NCBI GenBank assembly: GCA_028023455.1 | Contig: JAQFVV010000318.1 | Span: forward strand, 746,001 to 810,000 | Length of the DNA stretch: 64,000 bases | From: Epiperipatus broadwayi | Lineage: Eukaryota; Onychophora; Udeonychophora; Euonychophora; Peripatidae | Reading direction: 5' to 3' | Shown here: positions 49,162 through 62,269 of the stretch, piece after piece | How the letters are laid out: every line of letters begins with the position of its first letter | Numbering within the stretch: position 1 is the stretch's first letter | Notes under the pieces: generated by a model | Seen by the model: the letters and a program-made list of their open reading frames with translations, nothing else | Databases searched by the model: none | What the model was told of the DNA's origin: nothing | Position numbers and translations under genes: made by a program

Positions 49162-49169
49162 GATAACAT
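49158..49169 (-). promoter_or_regulatory. Three-codon upstream open frame overlapping the Rab-like start
   Basis: On the minus strand ATG TTA TCA TGA ends on the A-T-G-A that begins the Rab-like coding frame. If transcription starts upstream of it, ribosomes would meet this tiny frame first. Functional meaning is inference only. Confidence 0.4.
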
Positions 49170-50690
49170 TAAACTTTTGACTTAAAAATAAACAACAACA
49201 TAATGTTTTTAATCAAAATAATAGGAGATAAAATAAGTTGATAATCTTTTCTTTACAACCGAAAGTTAAAATAATCTGTAAACCTTAGTAGGCGTTTGTG
49301 TTCTTATTTTATCTTATAAATTTCTACATAATCTTAATGACTACTTCATTGATTTCATTTAACTTATTTACAAAAATAAAAATGCTAACTCTTTAATCAC
49401 TGAACAAAATAAAAGAAAACATAAATTTAAACTATCTTTTAATTGCGATGTATATATGTTTCAACGACACTCATTAATATGTGAATCTGATATTCTACTT
49501 AGACTTAAATTATTTAATGCGATAAAATGCATTACGAAAACGAAACCAGTATATCTTAATATACGTATACTGAAAGAAATTTTTATTGTAGACAAGTGAC
49601 AAAAATAGATCTTTTATTAAATTTAATTCGTATTATTTAGTTAAAATATAGACACTGACAGTATGATAATAAAAGTTTATATAAAAAAAGCTTTATATAT
49701 TTATTTCATTATATATTGTTGTTAATTGGTTTTTTTTACATTGTTTTTGTACAATGTAAAAACATTTAGTCAATAACATAAGAAAATCATGTCCTGAGTA
49801 TTTGCTAAAACATGAATGGGTAAAATAAAAGGATGTTTAGATTATACATAAAAACAGTCCATTTAGAAAATCCATTGAGTGATACTCCCGACATTAATCC
49901 CTGAATTACCAAGTAATTTTTTTTTTAACCATGAGATATAATGAGAAATTGTGACTATAACTTTAATACACAAAAAATCTGCATACAATTTTAGAACCTA
50001 TTAAATCAATATCTAACCCTACAAAACAATTGCCACTATTGAAATACATATGTACTTCTATGCACAAGCACAAATTATAACTTAGACTTGCCAATTCTAG
50101 GCATTAGTAATAAGTAGCTAATATGTAGATTTAAATATTGGACACTCAAGCCCAAAATTTGATTTTTTTCAAAATGAACATATGGTCATTACCAACATTA
50201 TGTTTCATGAGACATAAGAAAAACATACTTAACATTGACACTATGTGTTAGTTGTGCCACAGATCAGAAGAGAACCAAAAACATATATTCTATGAATGTA
50301 GTAACTTACAATATCTTTGATCTTATATTATAAAAATTTATCAGATAAAGAATGTCACTTAAGTTCAATTATAGAGTCTTTTCCAAATTCCTTCTTCACA
50401 GAAATAAGTACAACATTTATACTATATGCATTATGGTGCATAAAGTGTGTTTATCTTTACAATAGTAATGCAAGAAATTTTAATACTTTTAAAAACAAAT
50501 TAGAGACAATACAACAAAGAGATAACATAATTACCCAAAAATACATTTTCTCAGCCACTTATTCACTTGTTCATCACTGCTCTAATTTCTAGTGAGATGT
50601 ATCTGTAAATGTTTTTAAAAATAGTATAATTCACTGAATGATATTTAAAATATTTATTGTAGTATTCTTTGATTAATTTTGTATTAATTT
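49170..50690. other. Upstream flank of the Rab-like exon; no further gene seen
   Basis: A+T-rich DNA. The 49.26-49.60 kb part has some CG-bearing sites (TAGGCGTTTG, TGCGATAAAATGC, GAAAACGAAACC) and could include the promoter. No clear TATA, CCAAT or 5' exon border. The 91-codon frame at 50317-50592 shows no motif. Confidence 0.4.
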
Positions 50691-50704
50691 TTTTTAAATT
50701 GAAA

Positions 50705-50947
<243 letters not shown>

Positions 50948-50949
50948 TA

Positions 50950-51595
50950 CTTTAAACTGAAATCATTTTAAAACTAAGTTTAAGACGGCATAAGAAAATT
51001 TCAATCCCATGTTATTTTATATATATATAAACTGTAAACATGTAAACACTAAAATATAGTTTGCTTAAATTGAACATATATAAAACTAATTAATAGAAAA
51101 GCTCATTACCAGATATATTAATTAACAGAAAAATTAATTATTAAAGAATTGATAACCTGATTATTATCATTTTGATACATCCAGCAGCTTAATGTTATCT
51201 TTGTCTCAAAAAAAAAGCAATATGTTGGTAAAGATTCTCAATATACAATGGGATCTTTATTTAAAAGAAGAGGGGAGACACAATGAGGATAGAATGCTAA
51301 GTGTATCTGCCACTGAAAATGCCAAGCAGACCTAAGACCTGATGTAAACTGCTTTATTACATTTACTAAATTGTAAATAATTTATTTATTTATGATCAAC
51401 TATCAAGCATATGTAAATTGTACTAATATAACATTTTTATGTTATTATGATTTAATCTGCATGTATCAAAATTTCTATACTTATCCTTTTTAGATAAATA
51501 CCTTAATGTTTATTAGTAATCATTTATTAGGCTAAAAATCATCACATCATTTTCAGTCTAATAAATTATTAATAATAATCTTTACTATATTTATC
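50950..51595. other. No gene seen
   Basis: A+T-rich. CAGCAGCTTAATGT(T)AT at about 51183 recurs at 53071 within loosely similar context, which suggests one more old repeat family. Confidence 0.4.
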
Positions 51596-51599
51596 CAAA

Positions 51600-52640
51600 G
51601 AGAATGGTATTAAAGATGTCAGGATAAAAAATTTTGGGTATTTACAGATTAAATTGTAGTAATTTTCTATTGATAGACAATGAACAAATGATAAAAGAAT
51701 ATATGAAAGACTATGATCTGCATTAATTGAAGAGTAATTCAGTGCATGAGATGCATCTTGGGAGTTGTTTTTTTTTAAGATGTCTTTACTGATGTATAAA
51801 AAAAATGATTATCTTTACCAAAATTTTTATCCAATTAACAAGTCTTTTAGACCATAGTTAGTTTTGAGTTATTGTTGTGTATTCAAGATCATATAAATGG
51901 TCTTCACTAAAATGATCAGCAACAAAACTGATGTAGTTTGACAAAAGACACACTTGAATTAAAAACTGATTGAGATAGAAAACATTCTATAGACTATCTA
52001 TAGAAATGACATCTCTGTAATTGATTAATATGAATGGATTAGATATAATTATCATATCAAATTGGTAAATGTATATCAATCAAATAAGTAAATATGAAAC
52101 TATTAAAATAGACACTGCTATGTGTTGCAGGTCAAAAATTAATCATAATCGCAAATACCCTTTGTGATCTAAAATTACCAAAATATAAACCCTATCAAAG
52201 CACAACTGATAAATAATTTAGCAATTATATATTTTGTACTTAATATAAAACCAGTGATGAGAAACACTAGAAATTTGACTCAACCTTAAGAGACTTGGCA
52301 AAATATTGCATATATGGTGATTTCCTAGAAAAGGCTCTCCTAAAAAAAGCTTTTACTAAATATGCTTGATGGCTCAGTAAAAAAGAAACTTTTCACCAGT
52401 TTTTTAATATTTATTGAGACCATTAGATGAGGAACAACCGAAATTAATATCTTTGAATTCTGTCAATTTGTCATTCACAAAATGTTTTAGGCAAAATTAT
52501 CTTAATTTGGCAAATATTAAAAAAATAAAGAACTTAAATATTATCATTATGACAACTGGGCACATGATTCATAAATAGAAAATAAAATCTGAATGCTGTA
52601 AAACTTATAACTTCAGGAATCATTTTGATAGAATATGCTG
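51600..52640 (+). pseudogene. Remnants of a Penelope-like element (3' segment, then RT-connection fragment)
   Basis: The segment 51674-51785 aligns with 27776-27890 (TATGATCTG..T..ATTGAAGAGTA, then GCATGA(A/G)ATG.ATCTTGG), the 3' region of the Penelope-like element with the intact hammerhead core. At 52320-52580 frames read FLEKALLKKAF, KKETFHQFF and KLISLNSVNLSFTKCFRQNYLN, reminiscent of the region between RT and endonuclease. A copy of the 3' end placed before the RT would fit the pseudo-LTR layout of this group. The first part is well supported, the second weakly. Confidence 0.4.
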
Positions 52641-52644
52641 TAGC

Positions 52645-53800
52645 ATAAAAGTGAAAGAAATAATCTATATTTTCCCATGAGAACAAGAATTCCAGAAAAA
52701 AAAACAAAGTATTAAAGTTATGTTCACAGATAAAATATACAATAAATCAAGTGTCAAGAAGTTTCTCTAATAAATCTAAAGATCAGTGACTTGATTTTCA
52801 TACCAATATTGATTTGATCAGTAGTTTCTAAAGAAAAAAAGAAAATAATATCACTCAAAATATTGCATGCTAATATTTAATCTATGTGTTATTACTAATA
52901 GTTGAATATATTTTGAAAAAGTTTAAATAAAGTTTGCATTTTTAAAAAAAATATCAGATAATAGGAATAGTCCAACTTATAAGTGCAAATATAATTAATA
53001 TAAAAGTTAATAATCAAAAAAGTTAACTATTAGAAAACTAATCTGATTGTTAAGAACAATATTAAAACAACAGCAGCTTAATGTAATATCTCTCTGAATC
53101 ATCTCCAGAGAATAATAATAATTTGCAATATAAAATAAGATCTTCATTCAAAAAAAAAAGAAGCTTATAGAAACTATTAAAAAGAAAAAAATATGTTCAT
53201 CAGCTTATGAATAAAAATAATCAAATTCTATGTAAACCACTACTGAAAGAGCCAAAGTGAACCTGGAAATTGATATAGATCACTCTAGCTTTATTATTAT
53301 TTTATTAAGCCTTTGGGTATACTATCTAAATTTCAGTGATCTATTTATTGTATTAACCTTCCATGCACATCATGTACAACTTTTCTGAATTTGTTTTAAT
53401 TCATCTGTTATGAAATAAAATGATGGATACAAAATATGAGAGAAGATAGTAGAATAAGAAACAATTGTATATATTTTTTGATTTATTCAATACTTTCATT
53501 ATTATTATAGTTTTTCTGGTGAACTGGTGATTAAGCACTTTATGGTTAAATTAATATTGTAAAAAAATATAATTAAAGCAATCATATTGGGTAAACTTTC
53601 AAGTCCAGAATAAAGTAAATTAAACAATGGATCCATCTTAATATTTCATTCTCACTAATTAATGATCACCTTTTTACTTAACATATTTTTTAATTAACAA
53701 AAATAATTTGTCAAATATAAATTAAAATTTAAACAAAATATTCATATCTATTTGTACAAATATTTCTTTTTGATTACTCAACATCAGTTTTATTGCCCTT
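52645..53800. other. No gene seen
   Basis: A+T-rich. The 53040-53290 stretch is loosely similar to 51160-51350. Otherwise no feature. Confidence 0.4.
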
Positions 53801-53809
53801 CATTACACA

Positions 53810-56800
53810 CACGAATCTTTAGTATTGCCAATTTTTCTTTTACTGAATCTGATAAGGAATCAGTTAGAGCATTGACTTATACCAAATATTCTAATAACTG
53901 AATGAGCGGGGAAGATTTTCTCCCACCGGACTCAGTATCTTTCTATAAAAATAGACATGGAGCACTAATAGATCTGATGTTTTATTCCCTCATGTTACAC
54001 CACGCAATAGAGATAAATCTCTCACCCTTCAACTTTTCTGATTATGCGGCACAAATAATAAAACTACATTTAGACAAACAATACAATATTATTAACAATA
54101 CGCAAAAGACAATAAGAATGCTATTTCCAAATAACACTTGAGGTCCTCTTCTCAAAAATGTATATAATGATAAATCAAATCAAATAAAACGACCCAATCT
54201 CTAAGTACATAGCATATACAAACACACTTTCATTTAACATATATCATATTATACAAAACTCTACCCCCTCCCCAAATTAATTAAATTAGCAGACGAAATA
54301 CATAAAAGAATAATAATATCAAAACCAGTCAAGAACAATCAAACAAACATAATAATGCTGACAAAATTATATAATCAAACATTTGATAAACTGAAGCAAT
54401 ATATATCAATAAAGAAAAAAAGATTTGTCTTACACAACAATATGCATGGACCTTCACATATATTCATTGGGCTTTGGGTTATCCATCCACAAACAAAATT
54501 TCCATGGCTCTAGAATGGGAAAAAAGGGTCACAGCAGGTTATAATATGCTAGAATCAATATATAACGACTTAAACAAAAACTAACCAACCATAATCATTT
54601 CAAAACCCAATTCAAGATTTTTTTTTGAAAAGGCTGAAACAGAAACACCATTTAAAATAAAGGATTTTGAAATAATGTTAAACTCAGTTCCAAGCACATG
54701 TCATCCAGGACCACCAGGGATCTCACAATTTGTACTGTCACACCTCAGCCAATTCACAAATAAATATTTATGCCAACTTGCAAATCAATTATCACAGAAA
54801 CTGTACAATATAGGAGGACTATAGCTGATATTAATGGTACCATTCATAAAAAACAAGAACCCATTACCACACTCTCCAATCTGTGATTAATTTCAATGGA
54901 ACTGTTGGGTATAAAAATACTGGAAAAGTTGATAAAAAAAATTGAACAATACATAATATCAATAATATAACAACACCAATATGCAAAAAAGAGCTCATCT
55001 ACAGGGCAAGCAGCTTGGATATTTAAGACATTAATTAACTCTGTTATTTAAAAAAAAAAAAATACGCACCAATGGCAGTACAATTAGATTTTGAGAGTGC
55101 TTTCAATTCAGTGCAAATAAAAACACTATTAAATCAACTAAAAAAAAACAGATACCCAAATCAATATATACAATAGCCAATTTGCTTCTAAATAGAGAAA
55201 TACTTATCACATTTAATGGAAGATCCACATCATCATTCTATTCTACCCAATCAATCCACAAAGTTCTCCCCTAAGTACACTACTATTCATCTTTTATTTA
55301 AACTCCTTACTAGAGCTAATCAATAAAAAATTCCAAGGAATTCCAGTACCAAATACCAATACATACATTCCCTGCATAACTTATATGGATGATGTCACAG
55401 TATTTGTAAAGTCAAAGAAGCAATTACATACACTACAGGAAATAATAGAAGACTACACAACAAAGTTCAAATTAAAAATTAACATTAATAAATCAGCAGC
55501 ATGGTCAATATATACAGAAAAAACAGATACAAATTTATCAAGGTAAGCCCAGTAAATTTCTGGGTTTCCCTTTCCACTTGGCAATGAGACAGATGAAAAG
55601 AAATATACAAAATAAACTTAAAGCCAAAGTAGAAAGAATCATAGAATCACTCTCCAGATCCTGTCTCTCAATGTATGCAAAAGTATCTCTGTTTAATCAA
55701 CTTATAATGACCAAAATCACATACTACTTGCCAATAATTAATTTTACAAAACATTTCATAAAGTCAATTAACTCACTATGTAATAAACTACTATGGAACA
55801 TAAAAGTAGTAGCAATCTCAATAAAACAACTAAACCAACCAACAAAATGGAATGACCTTGGACTGCATGCAATACAGACTTTCCACATACAAAAAACAGT
55901 AAATCTACTGATTGTCTTATTTAGACCTTTTCTAAACATATAGCAAATATTAGAAATCACACCTACTGTTAGACCCTCTTCCTCAGATAACTATATAAAT
56001 ACACTACTGGTAAGTATCAAAAACATTAAAAACAAAATAACAATTAGGAACCCCATTAAGTATACTTATTAGTAAATACAGAATTTTCTATCTCACAACC
56101 AGAAGGATAATAATAAGTTAATGGTACTGAGAATAGATAATAGCCAATTACTCAAAAAATACCAAAGATGTTACCTAGAATCAAAATTTTTTGACTTTAT
56201 CATCAAAATAATCTAAATTTATTACCAACAGCACATTTTATTCACTACAGAAGATTCTACCTAAATGTTGATCCACTGTGTGCTTTGTGACATAGGAAGG
56301 AAAAAATGCAAGGGCATCTGATGCACTACTGTAGATGTTTAGAAAAAGTTAGACAACTGATGTTGAACAATTACAAAAATAGTGAAACCACAATAGAAAA
56401 AATGCTGGAAACATGCAAACAAAATACCAACAATATGTGCAGCCACTTTGAGCATATATGCCTTATGGTGCACCAGATGCACTTTTACCTTAGGAAACAA
56501 TCCAAGAAAACACTCTAATGCATATCAGAATAAGCTAAAAAAACTTAAAGAAAGAGATAAACTTCTTGCACCACCAGACATTTTTGCTGCCACTTGGTCT
56601 CTCTGTAAAACAAGAGCAGCTTTATAATGGATACAAGAACATACAACCTCAGAAAAAATGAAATACTAAAACAAATTAACAATAAAAACTAAAACATTAA
56701 AGCAATATCAGTTACTAAAAACTCAAATAGTAAAACAATTAATTTATTTTTCTTGTTTTTTTTTAATAATGTATCCTTGTATATTATGATTAATACAATG

Positions 56801-56860
56801 TACACCTTACATCATGTAACCAATTGTTGCCTAATAAAGTTTGCATCAAAACCTAAAATA
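53810..56860 (+). pseudogene. L1/Tx1-type LINE, 5'-truncated and mutated
   Basis: Follows the order of an L1-group ORF2. 53902-54141: end of the APE endonuclease (GALIDLMFYSLMLHHAIEI, FSDYAAQIIKL with the SDH motif altered to SDY). 54670-54780: TCHPGPPGISQFVLSHLSQF. Motif A LDFESAFNSVQ near 55085-55115. SPLSTLLFIFYLNSLLELI near 55265-55320. Catalytic YMDDVTVFVKSKKQL from 55382. 55578-55943: thumb region (SRSCLSMYAKVSLFNQLIM). 56270-56330: CALC, a TGA at 56288, then GHLMHYC, a C-terminal zinc-knuckle. Stops and frameshifts show it is inactive. A CAGTAAC-like 3' UTR with AATAAA near 56831 ends the element. Confidence 0.85.
55578..55943 (+). pseudogene. LINE RT thumb/connection segment, longest intact frame (121 aa)
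   Basis: The longest uninterrupted part of the LINE. It carries SRSCLSMYAKVSLFNQLIMTK...YYLP, a LCNKLLWN hydrophobic helix and QPTKWNDLGLHAIQ, matching the conserved 'W....l.l..R..l......K..Y' region downstream of RT in L1/Tx1 elements, where the last phrase is usually P...GGL. Out of frame with the YMDD motif, so a frameshift lies near 55540-55570. Confidence 0.8.
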
Positions 56861-56864
56861 TGTG

Positions 56865-57235
56865 TTAAACAGGCAAAATGAGTAACCTAATATTTTAGTA
56901 GAAGATGCATAATATAAAATATGTAAATTATGCTTATGGATGGATTCTCCTTTTCATGCTCCAAAAGCATTGAAATGCATTTCAGTTGGCAGAATAAGGC
57001 TGAGGCAGGTGCCTACTGAAATTTTATCAGCCATTTTATACATTTCAGAATCTTAGCATTTTCTTACAAGTAAATTTAACTTTTAACAATAAATATTAAT
57101 ATAATGTTTGTAACCCATTAATAATAACTTACTAATAATAGGAACCTGAACAGTTTAGTATACTAATAGAATGGCAGATTCTGGAGATTAAGATTCATGG
57201 ATCAAACCCAGTTCTGTTACTTTTAATGCACAGAC
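56865..57235. other. No gene seen
   Basis: Mixed spacer. A B-box-like complement (GGATCAAACCCAG at 57199-57211) and balanced composition hint at a SINE fragment. Confidence 0.35.
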
Positions 57236-57236
57236 T

Positions 57237-57565
57237 TATTACATTCAAATATCAGCCTTTCAAGCTAATTGTGCATATGCTTTTGTGAGTGTTAATAATA
57301 ATAAATGAATACTTTCTCTCCAATACAAGATATAGCATTTATGCAGAGATAAAATGAATCCACCTATTCCTGCAACTCAAATGCTTATATATGAGCAAAT
57401 CTGAAGTACTGGAAAAAAAGTGTGAGTTGCAGGAATAGGTGGATTCATTTTATTCCTGCATAAATACTATATCTTGTATTGCAGAGAAAGTATTCATTTA
57501 TTATTATTAACACTCGCAAAAACGTATGCACAATTAGCTTGAAAGGCTGATATTTGAATGTAATA
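57237..57565. repeat. Large near-perfect inverted repeat, 143-base arms
   Basis: Left arm 57237-57379 (TATTACATTCAAATATCAGC...CCTATTCCTGCAACTCA) and right arm 57423-57565 (TGAGTTGCAGGAATAGG...CTGATATTTGAATGTAATA) are reverse complements with roughly ten differences, around a 43-base loop. High arm identity indicates recent origin or gene conversion. It is either a fold-back MITE or a local inverted duplication. Transcribed, it would form long double-stranded RNA. Confidence 0.92.
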
Positions 57566-57569
57566 CAAT

Positions 57570-59690
57570 TGTAAACATGTGCTATATAAAATAAATGCTT
57601 ATTTGCACAGACTTATTATAAATTCCCAACAATAAAGCCATTCAGTTATTTATTTTAATTATTTAATAGTAACCGTATAATAGTGCTAGCAATGATAAAT
57701 TTTGTAAAATTTATAGAATTCTTCATGAGATTACATGACAGAGCAAAAATAAAAGACCAGCATGTAAAAAAGAATTAAAGTAAATTTAATCTTAATTTTT
57801 TATGCATAAGTTCTATAAAAACAAAACTAAATGAATAAAAAACAAAAAAATGTTATAATATTTTAATAATTTCATTTCTGTTAACTTTTTATTTAAAATT
57901 ACAAGTTTGGAAAGTTTTTATATAAAAATGTTTGCTCTATTACTAGTTAACATTCATGCATATGTGCACATCTGCATGTACAAAAGTTTTGGGTGAGTAA
58001 GATTTGATGTGATCATCCAGATGTCTTATAGTTAGCAAGAGTTATCGTTTTTTATATAATTTATATATTTAGTTTCGTTTTATGTTAATGTTATGACAGA
58101 AAGAAAAAAAAATCAATATATGAATCCATATTTTATTAAGAAATAGTTTATATATATATATATCAATACAAACTCCTTTATGTTCACATTGCATAATTTC
58201 AAGTCATTATTATTTCAATATAAAATGAGAGTATCTGATATTAATTTAGTTTTTTTAATCTATGGCTTCTTTTCTCTATCTTATCAAAACTTTTTATCTC
58301 ATCAAATTTTTATATCTGAAATACTTTCTCAACAGATTATATAATCATTTGAATTCCAATTTAAAATTTTGGAATCCACTTTTCAATATGTCCATTCTAT
58401 GTTTGTTTTAGCCCCTTAATGTTTTGATGAGATTAATAATATATGTGTGTTCTCCTATATTCATGTATTTTGCGTTAATTTTTTTTGTGAATCTAAACAC
58501 ATTTTGTGCTACACTCTAAAGTGAAAGTGTAACTGTCAATTACTGTGTTGCTTTTTTATTAAGTGTCTAAGACTAGCTAAGCTCTAGTAGAATATATTCA
58601 TTAAAAATAGACTTTTAAAACACATGTAGAAATTTCTTTTTTATACTGTTATTTTTATAAAAACATTTCAATCAAATTTAATTCTTATTGAATTCATCAT
58701 TAACTTTCCGCTAACTAAAAAGTGCTGCAGGTAATGTATCATCAATGTAATCTAAACACTGATGTTGTATTTTGATAAACATTTTACATCCTTGATATAT
58801 CACAAAATTATATATATATATAATTGATAGAAGACTGATATATCTATCATTTCTAATATTTTATTTATTCATCTTTAAATATCTATATTGTTATTGAAGT
58901 TTTCCAGTCATCTGATAGTCTTATAACTTAGATATTTGACATAATTTTCTAAACAATCTTTAATATTTCTTAGCTATTTTGTGAAATACATACTACATCA
59001 CTTCTGGAGTCTTGCTTTCACTTAAAACAATTTTTTATATCACATTATTAAATAAATAAAAAAATCCACCAAATTTATATGATACTAAAAATTTAAAAAT
59101 TACTATCTTTATTATTTTGTTAGGTAACACAAAAGTTTTTAAAAAAAAGAAGAGAAAACAGAAATATATTTTTATAAAGATGCTTCTTATCCTCCATTAG
59201 ATCAATAGAATACTTGCTCATAATAACATACATTTTTACAAATTTAAATTATACCAGTTAATATAATCTGTGGCACCTCATACCATTCACACTTATCTAA
59301 TGCTATATAATTAAGGAATGTGCAATCTGAACTGACTTTAAACTCCATCAAACATGAATATGCTAGAAGATAAGTAACTATTGTGGATAATAGCCATGAA
59401 ACTTGTAAATGCAGGATTTCTTTATCTGTTGAAGATATTCTTGAATCTCCATCGCAAATTTCATTTTTATGTCTCACTACTTTATTTGACATATGTGGTA
59501 TTTTAAATGATGATCATATAATTATATGAAATACATTATTTTTCTGTTCTTTATATTAAATAGTTCTTTAAGACTTTATTTTCTTTTAATGATGTTATTT
59601 ATTATTTTACAATTATACTTTCTTATATAACATTAATACTTTTCTATATCATTTTATACAACTTTATATACTTATAACTAGTGAATAATA
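57570..59690. other. No gene seen
   Basis: A+T-rich. The 82-codon minus frame at 59244-59492 has no recognised motif. No RNA gene seen. Confidence 0.45.
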
Positions 59691-59719
59691 ACTTAATATT
59701 TGTGTTAATATTAAAAATG

Positions 59720-59900
59720 CACATGCATATTGAAACAGTAAGGTCTGCTTTGCAGATCTTCGTTTCACCTCTTCTCACCTATTTCCTACCTCATACCTTA
59801 GTTTGAACCCAATCTTTCATAGTGTGTCTGCAATATGCTTATATCCCGAAAATCCCGCCTAATTTTAAACCACGAGTACAATGCTCGTATTATATATATA
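59720..59900 (-). repeat. Possible decayed SINE fragment
   Basis: A balanced stretch containing GTTTGAACCCAATC at about 59802-59815, a B-box-like complement, and TCCCGAAAATCCCGCC at 59845-59860. No second copy confirmed. Confidence 0.3.
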
Positions 59901-59904
59901 ACTC

Positions 59905-60390
59905 ATTTCCAAATAAATAAAAGATTATAGATTATGTATATGTTCACATAATTTTGATTTATTAAAAAGTAGGTTATATAAGTTGTAATTGCGCACACAC
60001 TATGATATGCATTTTAAAACATATCAAAATTATAAATTGTTAAAGTTATTTTGTTTGAATCTATTAACAAATATATTACCGTCGTAATATATTTTGATTT
60101 AAAATAAAATTCATTTAGTAAATATTCATTTAGTAAATAGATTCAAATATTGCAATTTAAAAAGTAAAATCATTTTCTTTAATTTAATAAAAGTTATTCC
60201 AAATATTTCTGTTAAAATAAATGAGGGACAATAGTTTAATTATTTCATGTTGTAATTAGTTAATGTTATATAAGTTTATCTAAAAACAGCAGATGTCCAC
60301 TTAAGGTTTTCTTTAATTAATAAAAGTAATTTTTAATTAAATCTAGTTTGTAATTCGAATGTCAACAGGGAAAGTAACAAAAGAAATTAA
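59905..60390. other. No gene seen
   Basis: A+T-rich spacer. Confidence 0.45.
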
Positions 60391-60559
60391 TTAATGTTGA
60401 ATTCCTTTAGACATTCGGATGATTTAATTACAGCTGATAAGTCCGATATTTTTGTAATGCTCCAGGGCAGTTCTATTGTTAAATTCTACTATAAAAAGGA
60501 GTTTTTTCTTTTGTTCTCCAGTTTTTTTCTAATGTTTCTAAGAGAAATCATTCTGAGTT

Positions 60560-60790
60560 CTATTCTAGTAATTTGTAAATCTTGACATGACAGAGTAGAG
60601 TGCAAGAAGGCTATTTCTCTCTGGAATGGTCATCTGCTGCCGTAGACCATCGGACGTTATCACACAGGGAACCCCGGAACTGTTGCTGCTGCCAAAAATA
60701 TGAACATTTCCAGATTTTGCTGTTAAATTATATAAAAACCTGCCGACCACCAATCTACTTAAATGCTTCTCCAGAGGTAACCCTAAATTA
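60560..60790. other. Coding-like or exon-like island, strand unclear
   Basis: A short CpG-bearing, balanced block in A+T-rich DNA. On the minus strand the frame ending at 60565 reads KSGNVHIFGSSNSSGV, VPCVITSDGLRQQM and ERNSLLALYSVMS, preceded by an acceptor-like ATAATTTAACAG. On the plus strand the block ends in a donor-like CCAGAG|GTAACC at about 60777. Either could be an exon. No domain recognised. Confidence 0.3.
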
Positions 60791-61297
60791 ACCCAAGAGC
60801 TCTTGTGATAACTAACATGCTATAGCTATTTTAAATTGTTTTCTGATATTTCACATAACTTCATTATGTATTTCTTTAACGTGTTTAAATATACTCAACA
60901 TTTTGCTCTCTATCCTTGGGTTAATATTTTCTATTTATAAAGTTTTCTTTTATTTTATTATGATAATGTGTCAGAATCATCTTTGACCGAGTGAAGTATT
61001 CCCTTTATTGAAAATAAGACACCGCTATTAAGGCATATTTTAAATTTATAATTTTCCAATTTTATTATCTTGCAAATCACTCATTCGAGGGCGATTCTTT
61101 TCTTTAATATAATATAATCATAGTTTAAAATCTACATGTTATTGATTTTAATCTAATATAAGAGTATGTGCGAGGTCAATGGTTAAATGTGTCCCTTAAT
61201 ACATGATTGTGAATATAAATCTATACTTATGTTTTAAACCCGCAAGCATGCATTTTCCTATTTTAATTACCGTGTTCTACTTTAATTACAAAGTTCA

Positions 61298-61548
61298 TCA
61301 TTGACATTGAAAATGTATGGACCCTTTTAAATGAATTTTTGGGAATTTGATTGACCATTTCTCTTCATCCAAGTAAAACCCATTCAGTATGTTTTGTATA
61401 CACTCGTCTCGTATTGCTGGTAAATGAATTGGTTGTTGAGACCACTTTGTTTTATTTTTCCAAGGATTCTTTACACAGCTAAAGCCGTTCTCTTCGCCCT
61501 TTTTGCGATTTCCAGGCAGAGTGTGTTTCCAAATGAGACACCTGAGAA
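61298..61548 (-). CDS. Possible terminal exon of an unrecognised gene
   Basis: A minus-strand frame opens after an acceptor-like GTTTAATTCTCAG|G (near 61547) and runs to a TGA at 61298. It encodes about 80 residues, including CLIWKHTLPGNRKKGEENG, SQQPIHLPAIRDEC and NGFYLDEEKWSIKFPKIHLK. Amino-acid composition looks like a folded protein and not the N/K/I/F-rich chance frames elsewhere, and the block has more CG-bearing codons than its flanks. No family recognised. It could be a transposon fragment or a host exon. Confidence 0.3.
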
Positions 61549-61599
61549 TTAAACGCAATCGTCACACAGTCGCTAAGTTTCGGCTGTTCATAAAATACT

Positions 61600-62260
61600 T
61601 TCCTACGGGTTAGCAGCAATATGCCCTCCGTAATCATTCCAAATATTCCATTATTGTTTTATTTTATATTTATTTTACAAAGCATCCGTGACTTAAATGT
61701 GTCACACTCTCCAACTTTAATAAATTCATTATCAGCAATACTGACCTCCCAATGCAACTCTATTAATATTATTATTGAATAAATGCTTTGATCACATTCC
61801 CACTTTATTGCTTAGTAAGCTTTAGTCCATGCTATTCTCGAAATCAATAAATATTTTAGAACACTTAATTTTCAAATATTTTCTTAAACTTGTATAATTG
61901 CTCAAAGCACCTCACACATGTTCCTATCTCGTCAAGCACATTATCGTAATGCTATTAGCCTGAGGAATAGAATATATCACTTTGTTTTAAAACCTTTTGT
62001 CATTTATTGAAATTAATGCCAATAATTATTTAATACGCATCCCTGTCTCATATAAGCAGACAGTGGTGTTATATATATAATTTATATGAATAAATTTTGT
62101 GAAATTATTTAAAACTAAATTTGATCTCTTATTTTATTTGATTCCTATCACTGTCTCAGTATATATATATATTTTCTGCATTTCTTTTGTAAATCCATAG
62201 ACGTTAATTAGCCACCCAAACTTCTTTTAGTATAGAGTCTTTTGTTTCTCCCTGACCACC
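61600..62260. other. No gene seen
   Basis: A+T-rich with slightly more C+G than average for the window. No motif. Confidence 0.4.
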
Positions 62261-62269
62261 AGGCACCGG

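Noticed and set aside
50317-50592. 91-codon frame upstream of the microsatellite
   Set aside because: No recognisable domain, A+T-driven composition, no supporting signals.
54420-54520. Separate host gene around GFGLSIHKQNF-like peptide
   Set aside because: Lies between endonuclease and RT motifs of the LINE and fits its interior.
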